From assembly GCA_012517325.1 (NCBI GenBank), contig JAAYVF010000087.1, forward strand, positions 46,428-110,427: 64,000 nucleotides of DNA, in the 5' to 3' direction. A program made the translations under genes and the position numbers. The stretch comes from Myxococcales bacterium (GTDB taxonomy: Bacteria > Lernaellota > Lernaellaia > Lernaellales > Lernaellaceae). Under the pieces are notes generated by a model, which saw nothing but the letters and a program-made list of their open reading frames with translations, searched no databases and was not told the origin of the DNA. This document shows positions 1 through 7,751 of this stretch, piece by piece; position 1 is the stretch's first letter; the number at the start of each line of letters is the position of its first letter.

Positions 1-1118
1 TCGATCTGTACCTCGAGGGCAGCGACCAGCACCGCGGCTGGTTCCACAGCACCCTGCTGGCGGCCGTCGGCACGCGCGGCCGGGCGCCCTACAAAACCGT
101 GCTGACCCACGGCTTCGTCGTCGACGGCGAAGGCCGCAAGATGTCCAAGAGCCTGGGCAACACCATCGCCCCCGACGAGATCATCAACCGGTACGGCGCG
201 GAAATCCTGCGCCTGTGGTCGGCCAGCAGCGATTACCGCGACGACATCCGCATCAGCGACCAGATCGTCGCCGGCCTGGTCGACGGCTACCGCAAGGTGC
301 GCAACACGATCCGCTTCCTGCTCGGCTGCCTGGGCGATTTCGACCCGGCGGCGCACGCGGTGCCCGAGGACCGGCTCGAAGACCTCGACCGCTACATCCT
401 CGCCGTGTGGGAAGGCGTCAAGCAACGCCTGTACAAGGCCTACGACGACTACGATTTCCACCTCGTCTACCACCAACTGCTCAATTTCTGCTCGGTGGAA
501 CTGTCGAGCTTCTACCTCGACGTCAGCAAGGACACGCTGTACGCCGATCGGGCCGACGCGCCGCGCCGCCGCAGCGCGCAGACGACGATCCGGCTGTTGA
601 CCGACGAGATGCTGCGCGTCATGGCGCCGATCTTCTCGTTCACCGCCGACGAGGCCTGGCAATTCCTCCCCGGCCGCGAGGGCGAAAGCGTCCACCTGGC
701 GCGGTTCGCGCCCGCGCAACCCGCCCGCCTCGACCGGGATCTGCTGGAACGCTGGCGGCAACTGCTCGAGGTCCGCGCCGTGGTCACCAAGGCCGTCGAG
801 GTCGCCCGCGACAAGGGCCTGGTGCGCGCCAGCCTCGAGGGCGAGCTGACCATCGCCGCCCCGGCCGCCGCGCGGGACCTCCTGGCCGGCTACGGCGACC
901 GGCTCGACCGGATTTTCCAGACCGCGGCCGTCCATCTGGTCGAGACGCTGCCCGGCGCGGCCGACGCGACCGGCGAAACGCTCGGCGGGGTCCAGGTGAA
1001 GGTTGAACCGACCTGGGCGCCCAAGTGTCCTCGTTGCTGGAATCGCGACGAATCCGTGGGCCGCGATCACCCGGAAGTCTGTTCCCGTTGCGCGGCGGTA
1101 CTGACCGCCCGCGGCTGA
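1..1118 (+). CDS. ileS: Isoleucyl-tRNA synthetase, C-terminal part (5' end outside window)
   Basis: Cytoplasmic class I aminoacyl-tRNA synthetase that charges tRNA-Ile. The frame is already open at base 3 and reads YLEGSDQHRGWFHS, the conserved block just upstream of the KMSKS loop, so the start lies outside the window. The ATP-binding KMSKSLGN loop is at about nt 139-162. The anticodon-binding helical domain follows. The C-terminal zinc-binding tail has CPRCW and CSRC pairs near nt 1025-1095. The frame ends at TGA 1116-1118. It lies 11 bp upstream of lspA; ileS-lspA is a common bacterial gene pair and may be cotranscribed. Identity is secure. Confidence 0.96.
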   Translation, partial: DLYLEGSDQHRGWFHSTLLAAVGTRGRAPYKTVLTHGFVVDGEGRKMSKSLGNTIAPDEIINRYGAEILRLWSASSDYRDDIRISDQIVAGLVDGYRKVRNTIRFLLGCLGDFDPAAHAVPEDRLEDLDRYILAVWEGVKQRLYKAYDDYDFHLVYHQLLNFCSVELSSFYLDVSKDTLYADRADAPRRRSAQTTIRLLTDEMLRVMAPIFSFTADEAWQFLPGREGESVHLARFAPAQPARLDRDLLERWRQLLEVRAVVTKAVEVARDKGLVRASLEGELTIAAPAAARDLLAGYGDRLDRIFQTAAVHLVETLPGAADATGETLGGVQVKVEPTWAPKCPRCWNRDESVGRDHPEVCSRCAAVLTARG

Positions 1119-1129
1119 TAAGGCGACGC

Positions 1130-1627
1130 ATGCACTGGTTGAAGGAGAAATACGGGGTCTTGGCGGTCGGCACGGTGGCGAGCCTGCTGCTGGATCAACT
1201 GACCAAGGCGCTGGTGATTTTCCATTTTCCCAAGGACGGGAGCACGGCGATCATCCCCGGCTTTTTCGACCTTTATCACGCGCACAATCAGGGCGCGGCG
1301 TTCGGCCTGTTCCGCGGCAACCCGATTCTCTTCTTTCTGATCGTCAACCTGCTGGCCATCGGGTTCATCATTTACTACTTCGTCAAACTGGACCGGGGCA
1401 ACCTGCTGCTGGCGGCGGCGCTGTCGCTGATCATGGGCGGCGCCCTGGGCAATCTGCTGGACCGGCTGCGCCACGGCTTCGTCGTCGATTTTCTGCGCTT
1501 TTACGTCAACGATTATTCCTGGCCGACCTTCAACGTGGCGGACATCGCCATCGTGATCGGCGTGGGGATTTTCGCCCTGGACATCATCCGGACGGAGATC
1601 CGCCTGCGAAAATCGCCGGGCAGATAG
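1130..1627 (+). CDS. lspA: Signal peptidase II (prolipoprotein signal peptidase), copy 1
   Basis: Inner-membrane aspartyl protease that removes the signal peptide from diacylglyceryl-prolipoproteins. The 165-residue protein has the usual four-TM layout, the HNxGxAFGLF motif, GNLLDRLRHGFVVDF with the first catalytic Asp, and FNVADIAI with the second. The start is ATG 1130, giving MHWLKEKYGV, which matches the start of the next gene; a longer frame reaches back to 1025 but would run into ileS. It is followed after 14 bp by a second full lspA. Both catalytic aspartates are present, so this copy looks functional. Confidence 0.96.
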   Translation: MHWLKEKYGVLAVGTVASLLLDQLTKALVIFHFPKDGSTAIIPGFFDLYHAHNQGAAFGLFRGNPILFFLIVNLLAIGFIIYYFVKLDRGNLLLAAALSLIMGGALGNLLDRLRHGFVVDFLRFYVNDYSWPTFNVADIAIVIGVGIFALDIIRTEIRLRKSPGR

Positions 1628-1641
1628 GTGAAAGGCACGGC

Positions 1642-2139
1642 ATGCGCTGGCTGAAAGAGAAATACGGCGTGCTGATTTTGGGCCTGACGGTCAGCCTGGT
1701 GCTGGATCAACTGACGAAGATGCTGGTCATCTTTCAGCTTCCCAAACACGCCGGCCGGGCGATCATTCCCGGCATTTTCGACCTGTACCACGTCCACAAC
1801 ACGGGTTCGGCCTTCAGCCTGTTCCGGGACAACCCGGTGACTTTCTTTCTGATCGTCAACCTGGCGGCCATCGGCTTCATTCTGTACTTCTTCGCCAAGC
1901 TGGAGCGCGGCGAGTTGCGGCTGGCCGCGGCGTTTTCGCTGATCATGGGCGGCGCCCTGGGCAACCTGCTGGACCGGCTGCGCCACGGCTTCGTCATCGA
2001 CTTTTTCCGCCTTCACTTCAACGACCTTTCCTGGCCGGTCTTCAACGTGGCGGACATCGCGATTTTCAGCGGCGTGTGCCTTTTCGCCCTGAATCTCATT
2101 CGTTCGGAGCTGCAGCTCCGGAAATCGCAAGGGGCTTGA
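1642..2139 (+). CDS. lspA: Signal peptidase II, tandem copy 2
   Basis: Second signal peptidase II, also 165 residues and collinear with copy 1. The N terminus (MRWLKEKYGV), the HNTGSAFSLF block and the LIMGGALGNLLDRLRHGF block are nearly identical between copies, while the periplasmic loop after LPK and the last TM segment differ. Both catalytic Asp motifs are kept (LDRLRHGFVIDF and FNVADIAIF). The gene lies 14 bp after copy 1 and 3 bp before lgt, so the three probably form one lipoprotein-processing operon. The pattern is a tandem duplication with both copies kept under selection. Different substrate preference is possible but cannot be read from the sequence. Confidence 0.95.
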   Translation: MRWLKEKYGVLILGLTVSLVLDQLTKMLVIFQLPKHAGRAIIPGIFDLYHVHNTGSAFSLFRDNPVTFFLIVNLAAIGFILYFFAKLERGELRLAAAFSLIMGGALGNLLDRLRHGFVIDFFRLHFNDLSWPVFNVADIAIFSGVCLFALNLIRSELQLRKSQGA

Positions 2140-2142
2140 ACT

Positions 2143-3105
2143 TTGCATCCGATGATCCTCCAACTGGGGCCGCTCAAGGTTCACTCCTACGGCTTCATGC
2201 TGGCCCTGGCGTTTCTGGTCGGCATCTACCTCGCCGGCCGCGCGGCGCGCCGCGTCGGCGAAACGCAGGACCACGTCACCGACCTGTCGTTCTGGATCAT
2301 CGTCGCGGCGGTGATCGGTTCGCGGCTGTTTCACGTGCTGGTGTTCTGGAGCGAACTGCAGCCGCCCCGGCTGCTCTCGGCGTTCAAGATCTGGGAAGGC
2401 GGGCTGGTTTATTACGGCGGGTTCATCGGCGCGGTGACGGCCAGCGTGCTGTTCTGCCGCCTGAAAAAAATCGACTTCTGGCAGATGGCCGACATCATCA
2501 CGCCCTCGATCGCGCTGGGCCTGATGTTCGGCCGCATCGGCTGCACCCTGGTCGGTTGCTGCTACGGCAAGGCCTGCCCGGCCGATTACCCGCTGGCCAT
2601 CGTCTTCCCGCCCGAAACGATCGGCGTGGCCGGCGTGCCGCTCTACCCCACCCAGCTCCTCGAGGCGGCCGGCTGCCTGGCCATCGCCCTGTTCCTCTGG
2701 TTTTACCTGCAATACCACCGCCGCTTTCGCGGCCAGTTGTTGCTGGTGTTCATCGTGCTGTATTCCGCCCTCCGCTTCACCCTCGAATTCTGGCGCGACG
2801 ACCCGCGCGGCTTCGCCGACCTGTTCACCTTCGCCGCCGCGGCGGGGCAGACGCCGGCGATCGGCGGGCTCCGGGGTTTCCTGCTCTGGAGCGGCACCAT
2901 TCACGAGATTTCCAGCGGAATTTACGGTTTTTACCTGTCGGAAAGCCAGCTCGTCAGTCTGGTGATGACCCTGGCGGTCGTCCCGCTCTGGATTTGGAAA
3001 AGCCGCCGCGACCGGCGGTTGGGGGTTTCGGTCGCACCGGCGCCGGTTCCGGACCAAACGCCGAAACGCGCGCCTCACTCCAAGGGAAAGGCCAAGCGAA
3101 AATGA
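2143..3105 (+). CDS. lgt: Prolipoprotein diacylglyceryl transferase
   Basis: Integral membrane enzyme that moves diacylglycerol from phosphatidylglycerol to the lipobox cysteine, the first step of lipoprotein maturation. The protein has HSYGFMLALAF near the N terminus, the Lgt signature GRIGCTLVGCCYGKACP and YPTQLLEA, and the usual late LSESQLVSL helix. Length (320 aa) is normal. The start chosen is TTG 2143, giving MHPMILQLGP, typical for Lgt, with AAGGGG about 8 bp upstream; ATG 2152 is the alternative. The C-terminal 25 residues are a basic, Pro-rich tail. The stop overlaps the next start (ATGA). Confidence 0.96.
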   Translation: MHPMILQLGPLKVHSYGFMLALAFLVGIYLAGRAARRVGETQDHVTDLSFWIIVAAVIGSRLFHVLVFWSELQPPRLLSAFKIWEGGLVYYGGFIGAVTASVLFCRLKKIDFWQMADIITPSIALGLMFGRIGCTLVGCCYGKACPADYPLAIVFPPETIGVAGVPLYPTQLLEAAGCLAIALFLWFYLQYHRRFRGQLLLVFIVLYSALRFTLEFWRDDPRGFADLFTFAAAAGQTPAIGGLRGFLLWSGTIHEISSGIYGFYLSESQLVSLVMTLAVVPLWIWKSRRDRRLGVSVAPAPVPDQTPKRAPHSKGKAKRK

Positions 3106-3584
3106 AACGCGCCTTGCCGTACCTGTTTTTGTGTGTGTTTTTGCTGCTCTGCGCCTCGTGCACCGTCACCACGACCAATCTGCGCCTCGATCAGCTCAAC
3201 GAGCCGGGGTTGCCGGAAAACGAGACCGTCGACGACAGCACGGCGTTGCGCGCCCGCGCCGAGGGCCTGTGGCAAAGCCTCGAAAAGGCCAAGCTGACGA
3301 CCTACATCACCAAGGACCGGATCGCCGGGTATTTCGAAAACGAGCAGGAACGCAGCGATTTCATTGCGATTTACGCCAGTATGTTCCGCGAAAAGCGGTT
3401 CGAGCGCGAATACGTGCAAAAATTCCAGGTCGGCAAGATCGTCATCGAGCCCAACGGCGTCCTGGCCAAGGTCGAAGTGACCATCTGGGGCAAGATCTAC
3501 TTCATCTGGCGCCACCGCATCCACGAAGTGCAAACCTGGAAGAAAACCGACGGCGGTTGGATGATGAAGCCGCAAGCGAGCTGA
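3102..3584 (+). CDS. Small lipoprotein, NTF2-like fold suspected
   Basis: A 160-residue exported protein of unknown function. A basic start and hydrophobic stretch end in LLLCASC, with the lipidated Cys probably at residue 20. The mature part begins with a short Thr/Asn-rich spacer, without the D/N linker of other lipoproteins here. The region from about residue 50 to the end has helices followed by strands (KIVIEPNGVLAKVEVTIWGK, then a final W-rich strand), as in NTF2/SnoaL-type cone folds; this is inference from pattern only. ATG 3102 overlaps the lgt stop by 4 bp, so it is translationally coupled to lgt and plausibly part of the same operon. Confidence 0.75.
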   Translation: MKRALPYLFLCVFLLLCASCTVTTTNLRLDQLNEPGLPENETVDDSTALRARAEGLWQSLEKAKLTTYITKDRIAGYFENEQERSDFIAIYASMFREKRFEREYVQKFQVGKIVIEPNGVLAKVEVTIWGKIYFIWRHRIHEVQTWKKTDGGWMMKPQAS

Positions 3585-3593
3585 ATTGGTCGC

Positions 3594-4865
3594 CTACTCC
3601 TCCTCCCCGATCATGTCGCCCGCGGTGCCCTGATCGGCAAAACCATAGATTTTCCATAGCCTCGGCCCGGGGATCTGTTTCCATTTTTCGCCGTTGTAAT
3701 GCATGACGCCTTCGTATGGACCAACAACATAAACATTCCCGCCAAGAGAGACCCACATGTCTTCTAAGCGAAAGCTGTTCTTTTGCGTCGGTAAATCAAT
3801 ATTAATAAAATTCTCTCCATTATATAAATATACTTTTTTACCGTCACCGGGACTTGAAAAGGAGAAAAAAACATAATTTCTGTCCACTCCCATAATATTG
3901 TTAACGAAATATGACTCACCAATTTCGTCGGGCATTGATATTGTCTCAAGATTTTGATCATTATAGTGATAAGCACAAGGGTAATAAATGGGTAATATAT
4001 TAGATACAGTATGTTGATATCCGCCAAGGAAGATGTCATTTTTTGATGCAGCCCATATTTTGTTTATATGGCATATATTATTATCATATGTATATTCACC
4101 CCAGTTGGTCCCATTATAATGAACTAAAAGCAAATCAAATGATTCACTCGTCTTTTTATAGTCGCCAACAACATACACTTCCCCGGATTCGTCGACCCAT
4201 ATTCCTTCCAGCGTTTTGCCGCTTTCGCCAACAAGGATTTCTTCGATGTTTTGCCCATCATAATGATAAATGATATAATGATCCAAATCCGTAATATCGG
4301 GATCGATATTCTTGTCGACATTCGCGACAATATAGATGTTTTCTCTAGATGATCCTCCGATACCATAACATTCGACAAATGGATAATTAAATTTATCATC
4401 AATAACCCATGAGCCATCGCCATAGGTAATGAGATGGGATGTTTGATATATAAACGTGCCAATTGCTTCCCATCTTCTGCCCACCATCAGAATATGATTG
4501 CGATCAAAACCCCAAATTTGTTCAACTTCATCATTTCTAGGTGATTGAAAAAGAAACTCATTATTCCACTTCTGTTGACTGTATCTGCGAATAGTAATAT
4601 CGTAATAACCATCACCATATGGATAACTCGGACTATCCCAATAATTATAGTTGATACCAACAAATTCTAGATTGGTTTCGGGATATATTGATGTAAATGC
4701 GTTTATTTCCTGATAGATATCGTCATCACTTAAATCGTCATCCGATTCTGAATCATCATCATTCAAATCATCGTTGTTATCATTTTCTGCTTTTTCTTCC
4801 TCGACACATGAAAGGATCAAGGGCATCATGACAGTCATAATAACAACATATACAATTGTTTTCAT
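3594..4865 (-). CDS. Lipoprotein with acidic linker and W-box beta-propeller-like repeats
   Basis: A 423-residue exported lipoprotein of unknown function. The signal peptide ends in PLILSC (Cys 20) and is followed by an Asn/Asp/Glu linker (about residues 22-52). The rest has repeated units with a W, a DxFLGG or VYVVG strand, then HYNGxxW (for example IWVDESGEVYVVGDYK and MWVSLGGNVYVVGPYEG), the look of a propeller built from short repeats. Coding DNA is clearly richer in A/T than its neighbours, especially upstream of 3770, which suggests acquisition from elsewhere or a recently inserted block. ATG 4865 overlaps the stop of the preceding decayed gene by 4 bp. Confidence 0.75.
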   Translation of the reverse strand: MKTIVYVVIMTVMMPLILSCVEEEKAENDNNDDLNDDDSESDDDLSDDDIYQEINAFTSIYPETNLEFVGINYNYWDSPSYPYGDGYYDITIRRYSQQKWNNEFLFQSPRNDEVEQIWGFDRNHILMVGRRWEAIGTFIYQTSHLITYGDGSWVIDDKFNYPFVECYGIGGSSRENIYIVANVDKNIDPDITDLDHYIIYHYDGQNIEEILVGESGKTLEGIWVDESGEVYVVGDYKKTSESFDLLLVHYNGTNWGEYTYDNNICHINKIWAASKNDIFLGGYQHTVSNILPIYYPCAYHYNDQNLETISMPDEIGESYFVNNIMGVDRNYVFFSFSSPGDGKKVYLYNGENFINIDLPTQKNSFRLEDMWVSLGGNVYVVGPYEGVMHYNGEKWKQIPGPRLWKIYGFADQGTAGDMIGEEE

Positions 4866-6052
4866 TTTTCTCTCCCCGACACCGCAGAAAGGCGATAGAT
4901 ACGGATATCGTATGCCTTTAGGGTGATATTAAAGGTGTGCTGAAGAATACCGTTTTGGGAGATTAGGCGTTCAGCCCAAGGATGCCAAGAATTCCAGGTG
5001 TTTTCCTTAGTGAATGACATATGCAGTTGTTCTACTTTCACCTCACTTTTTCCAAATAAGTCACTGACAACTTGATAATCGAAGGTCAATTCCTTATCGC
5101 ATGAGTTGGCAACCATGAATATTGCACGCGGAGTTATGCCAATGGAATAATCCAACTGGTCTTTCCATGCCGACACAATGAGCGGTCTGGCACGCCAATA
5201 CCAATAGGTTGAGTCTTCCATATTCTTTTTCCAAAAATATGTACTATGTTCTCTTCTCCAACCGTTCATGGATTGGAAAAAATCAAAGTCGTATTCATAG
5301 ACTTTGTTTTGTTCATTTGGAATTATTCCCGGACGTATCATCTCTCCGTAAACAAGAAATTCCGGCACGATCTGGGTTCGCATATAGGACAACATGCGAA
5401 GGTATTTTATCTTTTTCGCGTGGGCATAAGTGCGGTTCAAGGTATCGAAATCAGCATCTTGGCCTGCCGGATGTTTTCCGGGATTGGGATCGCCGTGTTT
5501 TTTCATCGCATTATCTGGAGATGTTTCCGGATATATCGAATTTCTGTACCAATCCAAAATATAGGTTGGCGTATCGGCAGGCATTTCCGGAAAAATATCG
5601 ACCAGCACCTTGTCGTAATCAAGCCGAGTGATCATGCCGTAAAGATAGGAACATGCGACAACCCAATGAAACGCCTCGCCAAGATGTTGTGGATCAATCG
5701 AAAGATTAATCCCCGTCGCGTTGGGATCGTCTTTCGCTTTCAAGACGGTCCCCGCAGGATCGTTGGTCGCATGTTTCCCAGTCCGGAAATCGTCGCCGGC
5801 TATGCTGTCAGAGGATTGAACGATTTCGACCGTGGTGAAAACCCCCCTTTAAAATTAACCCCCATCAAAAACGTCTTTCGAACGCCAATCATCAAGCAGG
5901 TAATTTTCGCGGTTAGAGAGGTCATCGTTTCACCCATGAATGAGGTCTTCCAAGTTGCGAGAGGACAAATAGCATAAATTATTGGATGAGGAAAAGAGTA
6001 ATATTCCAAAACAACCCAACTTGATTCTCTTCCTTTTTTCAACGCTTTCCAT
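4862..6052 (-). pseudogene. Decayed exported protein gene with three in-frame stops
   Basis: One minus-strand frame reads like protein from ATG 6050-6052 to the stop at 4862, about 396 codons, but contains TGA at 5930-5932 and TAA at 5855-5857 and 5849-5851. The start encodes MESVEKRKRIKLGCFG and a hydrophobic segment, like a signal peptide. Between the stops the frame still reads NRENYLLDDWRSKDVFDGG, and after them RGVFTTVEIVQSSDSIAGDD, continuing into an open 293-codon stretch. The intact C-terminal part is Trp/Tyr-rich and ends in beta-strands (PRAIFMVANSCDKELTF, KAYDIRIYRL) like the terminal domain of bacterial glycosidases; that family guess is weak. The DNA is AT-richer than the genome. 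Confidence 0.7.
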
Positions 6053-6134
6053 TCTTGTCCGATCCGGTTCGGGCTCTCAGTTCACCTTTTTCAAACCCGG
6101 TTTTCAGCCCGATTCGGGGCGGTAAAAAACACGC

Positions 6135-6163
6135 TTGACAAACCGGCCGGTTTCAAGGATATT
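6135..6163 (+). promoter_or_regulatory. Sigma-70-type promoter for rplS
   Basis: TTGACA at 6135-6140, a 17-bp spacer, then GATATT at 6158-6163 (four of six matches to TATAAT). It lies 42 bp upstream of the rplS start. The spacer holds a perfect 14-bp palindrome, listed separately. Confidence 0.6.
6140..6153. promoter_or_regulatory. 14-bp palindrome inside the rplS promoter spacer (operator candidate)
   Basis: AAACCGGCCGGTTT is perfectly self-complementary and fills most of the spacer between the -35 and -10 boxes of the rplS promoter. Such a position would let a dimeric repressor or a MerR-type activator act. The element is GC-rich and could also arise by chance in this genome. No regulator is encoded beside it. 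Confidence 0.35.
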
Positions 6164-6204
6164 TACGCCCTCTTTTTGATCGATGAATGGTCAGGAGTGA
6201 AATC

Positions 6205-6552
6205 ATGGACGTCATTACGTCATTCGAAAAAGGCCAGAAAAAGGCAGAGATTCCCGAATTCGCCATCGGCGACACCGTTCGCGTCAGCCTTCGCATCAAG
6301 GAAGGCGACAAAGAGCGTTTGCAGCCTTTCGAGGGCGTCGTCATCGCCAAGCGCAACGCCGCGGCCCGTTCCAGCTTCACCGTCCGCAAGGTGAGCTACG
6401 GCATCGGCGTGGAGCGCCTCATTCCGCTGTGCAGCCCGGCGCTCGACAGCCTGAAGGTCATCCGCAAGGGCGACGTCCGCCGCGCCAAGCTGTATTACCT
6501 GCGCGAACTGCGCGGCAAAGCGGCCCGCATCAAGGAAAAGACCGACTGGTAG
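6205..6552 (+). CDS. rplS: 50S ribosomal protein L19
   Basis: Large-subunit ribosomal protein at the 30S-50S interface. The 115 residues match L19 throughout: the early [35 protein letters not shown], the basic core [18 protein letters not shown] and the C-terminal [21 protein letters not shown] 6205 is chosen because AGGAG (6193-6197) sits 7 bp upstream and the resulting [11 protein letters not shown] fits the family; an in-frame ATG at 6187 lacks such a site. The usual companions rpsP, rimM and trmD are not adjacent; the gene stands alone with its own promoter. Confidence 0.96.
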   Translation: MDVITSFEKGQKKAEIPEFAIGDTVRVSLRIKEGDKERLQPFEGVVIAKRNAAARSSFTVRKVSYGIGVERLIPLCSPALDSLKVIRKGDVRRAKLYYLRELRGKAARIKEKTDW

Positions 6553-6632
6553 GCCGCCGTTCCGGCCGTGTCCGTCCGGTTTTTTCTCCCGGTCCCCCCA
6601 GGGGGCTTTAGTCGTTCGTCCCTCTCGTGTTA

Positions 6633-6638
6633 TATAAT
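6633..6638 (+). promoter_or_regulatory. Possible -10 box upstream of the 6672 lipoprotein
   Basis: A perfect TATAAT in a short A/T patch, 33 bp before the start codon at 6672, in otherwise GC-rich DNA. No good TTGACA is found 16-18 bp upstream, so the call rests on the -10 box alone. Confidence 0.3.
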
Positions 6639-6671
6639 AGGTAAAATTGTGTCTTAATCGAGGACTCGGCC

Positions 6672-7676
6672 ATGCGCAATATCCGCATCCCGCTGATTTT
6701 TTCCCTGCTGACAGCCTTGTTCGCCGGCCTGTATCTCCTGCTGCCGTCCTGCAGCGTCGAAGACAGCACCCCCAAAAACGACGTCGAAAAACTGGCGTTG
6801 GCCGAGCAAATGGTCGACCGCTACCTGGCGGGTTGGACCGCTCGCGACGTCGACGCGCTGCTCGAGTTGTACGGCGAAGGCGCCACCATCATTCTTCCCG
6901 GCCGCGGCTCGTTTTCGCCGACCGATTTCCGCGCCTACCTCGAAAACCTGTTCGCCGCGCTGGATACGCTCGACACCAAGGAAACCGGCCGCGAGGTCCT
7001 GCTGACCAGCAGCAATTCCGCCACCGCCAAGTTCCGGCACTGGCTGCTGACCGTCGACAAAAGCGGCGCGGTGTTCGCCGAAAAAACCTGGGTCAAGCTG
7101 CAGATGTCGTATTCGTATTCCAAGAACTGGCGGATCGTCTACCAGAACGGCGAGGACCAGATCGTGCTCAACGATCAGCTCGGCACGATGTTCAGCCTAT
7201 GGGTCAACGCCTGGCGGTCGCGGAGCGTCGACGGCATTCTCGTCGTGTACGCTCCGCAGGCGACGATCGTCGAGGCCGACGGCGAAACCCTGACGCTCGA
7301 CGATTACCGCGCCAGGCTCGCCGAGTTGTTCGCCGGCCTGCAATCCGCCCAGGTCAATTACTACGATTACACGCTGAAAAACATGGACTGGGAAACCGCG
7401 CGCCTCGCGTTCCGCCTGAGCAATTTCTACACCGATCTCGAAGGCGGCACCGCCACGGTTTCCACCGACTACACCTGGGATCTGAGCATCAAGGACGACG
7501 ACACGGGGTGGCTGGTGACCGCGCAGACGGCCGCCAACGAATCGTCGACCGATGACGACGATGACGACGACGACGACAACGACGACAACGATACCACGCC
7601 CGGCGACGACGACGATGATGACGACGACGATAACGACGACAACGACGACAACGACACCTCGCCGGATACGGTTTAG
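6672..7676 (+). CDS. Lipoprotein with two NTF2/SnoaL-like domains and C-terminal acidic tail
   Basis: A 334-residue exported lipoprotein; the signal peptide ends LLLPSC (Cys 27). Two similar domains follow, about residues 38-165 and 170-285. Each begins with a helix of the type AEQMVDRYLAGWTARDVDAL or MFSLWVNAWRSRSVDGIL, then a YGEGATII or YAPQATIV strand and a DFRAYLENLF or DYRARLAELF helix, and ends in W-rich strands. This is the NTF2/SnoaL cone-fold pattern, duplicated in tandem. Unlike most of its relatives here, the Asp/Asn tract is at the C terminus (about 290-332), ending DTSPDTV with no terminal cysteine. GAGG lies 8 bp before ATG 6672. Ligand unknown. Confidence 0.8.
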   Translation: MRNIRIPLIFSLLTALFAGLYLLLPSCSVEDSTPKNDVEKLALAEQMVDRYLAGWTARDVDALLELYGEGATIILPGRGSFSPTDFRAYLENLFAALDTLDTKETGREVLLTSSNSATAKFRHWLLTVDKSGAVFAEKTWVKLQMSYSYSKNWRIVYQNGEDQIVLNDQLGTMFSLWVNAWRSRSVDGILVVYAPQATIVEADGETLTLDDYRARLAELFAGLQSAQVNYYDYTLKNMDWETARLAFRLSNFYTDLEGGTATVSTDYTWDLSIKDDDTGWLVTAQTAANESSTDDDDDDDDDNDDNDTTPGDDDDDDDDDNDDNDDNDTSPDTV

Positions 7677-7751
7677 CGCGCCTTGGCGGCCGCCATTGCG
7701 GCCGGACGCGCCGGCTTTTATAGTTTTCTTCTAACCCGCATCGAGGTTGCC

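Noticed and set aside
1513..3078. 521-codon minus-strand frame over lspA2 and lgt
   Set aside because: Shadow of the two enzymes, rich in Gln, Glu and Arg and lacking any motif.
4862..6052. Stop-codon readthrough or selenocysteine in the decayed gene
   Set aside because: Three stops including two TAA, no selenocysteine element recognised downstream of the TGA, and other genes use TGA as a normal stop. Decay is simpler.
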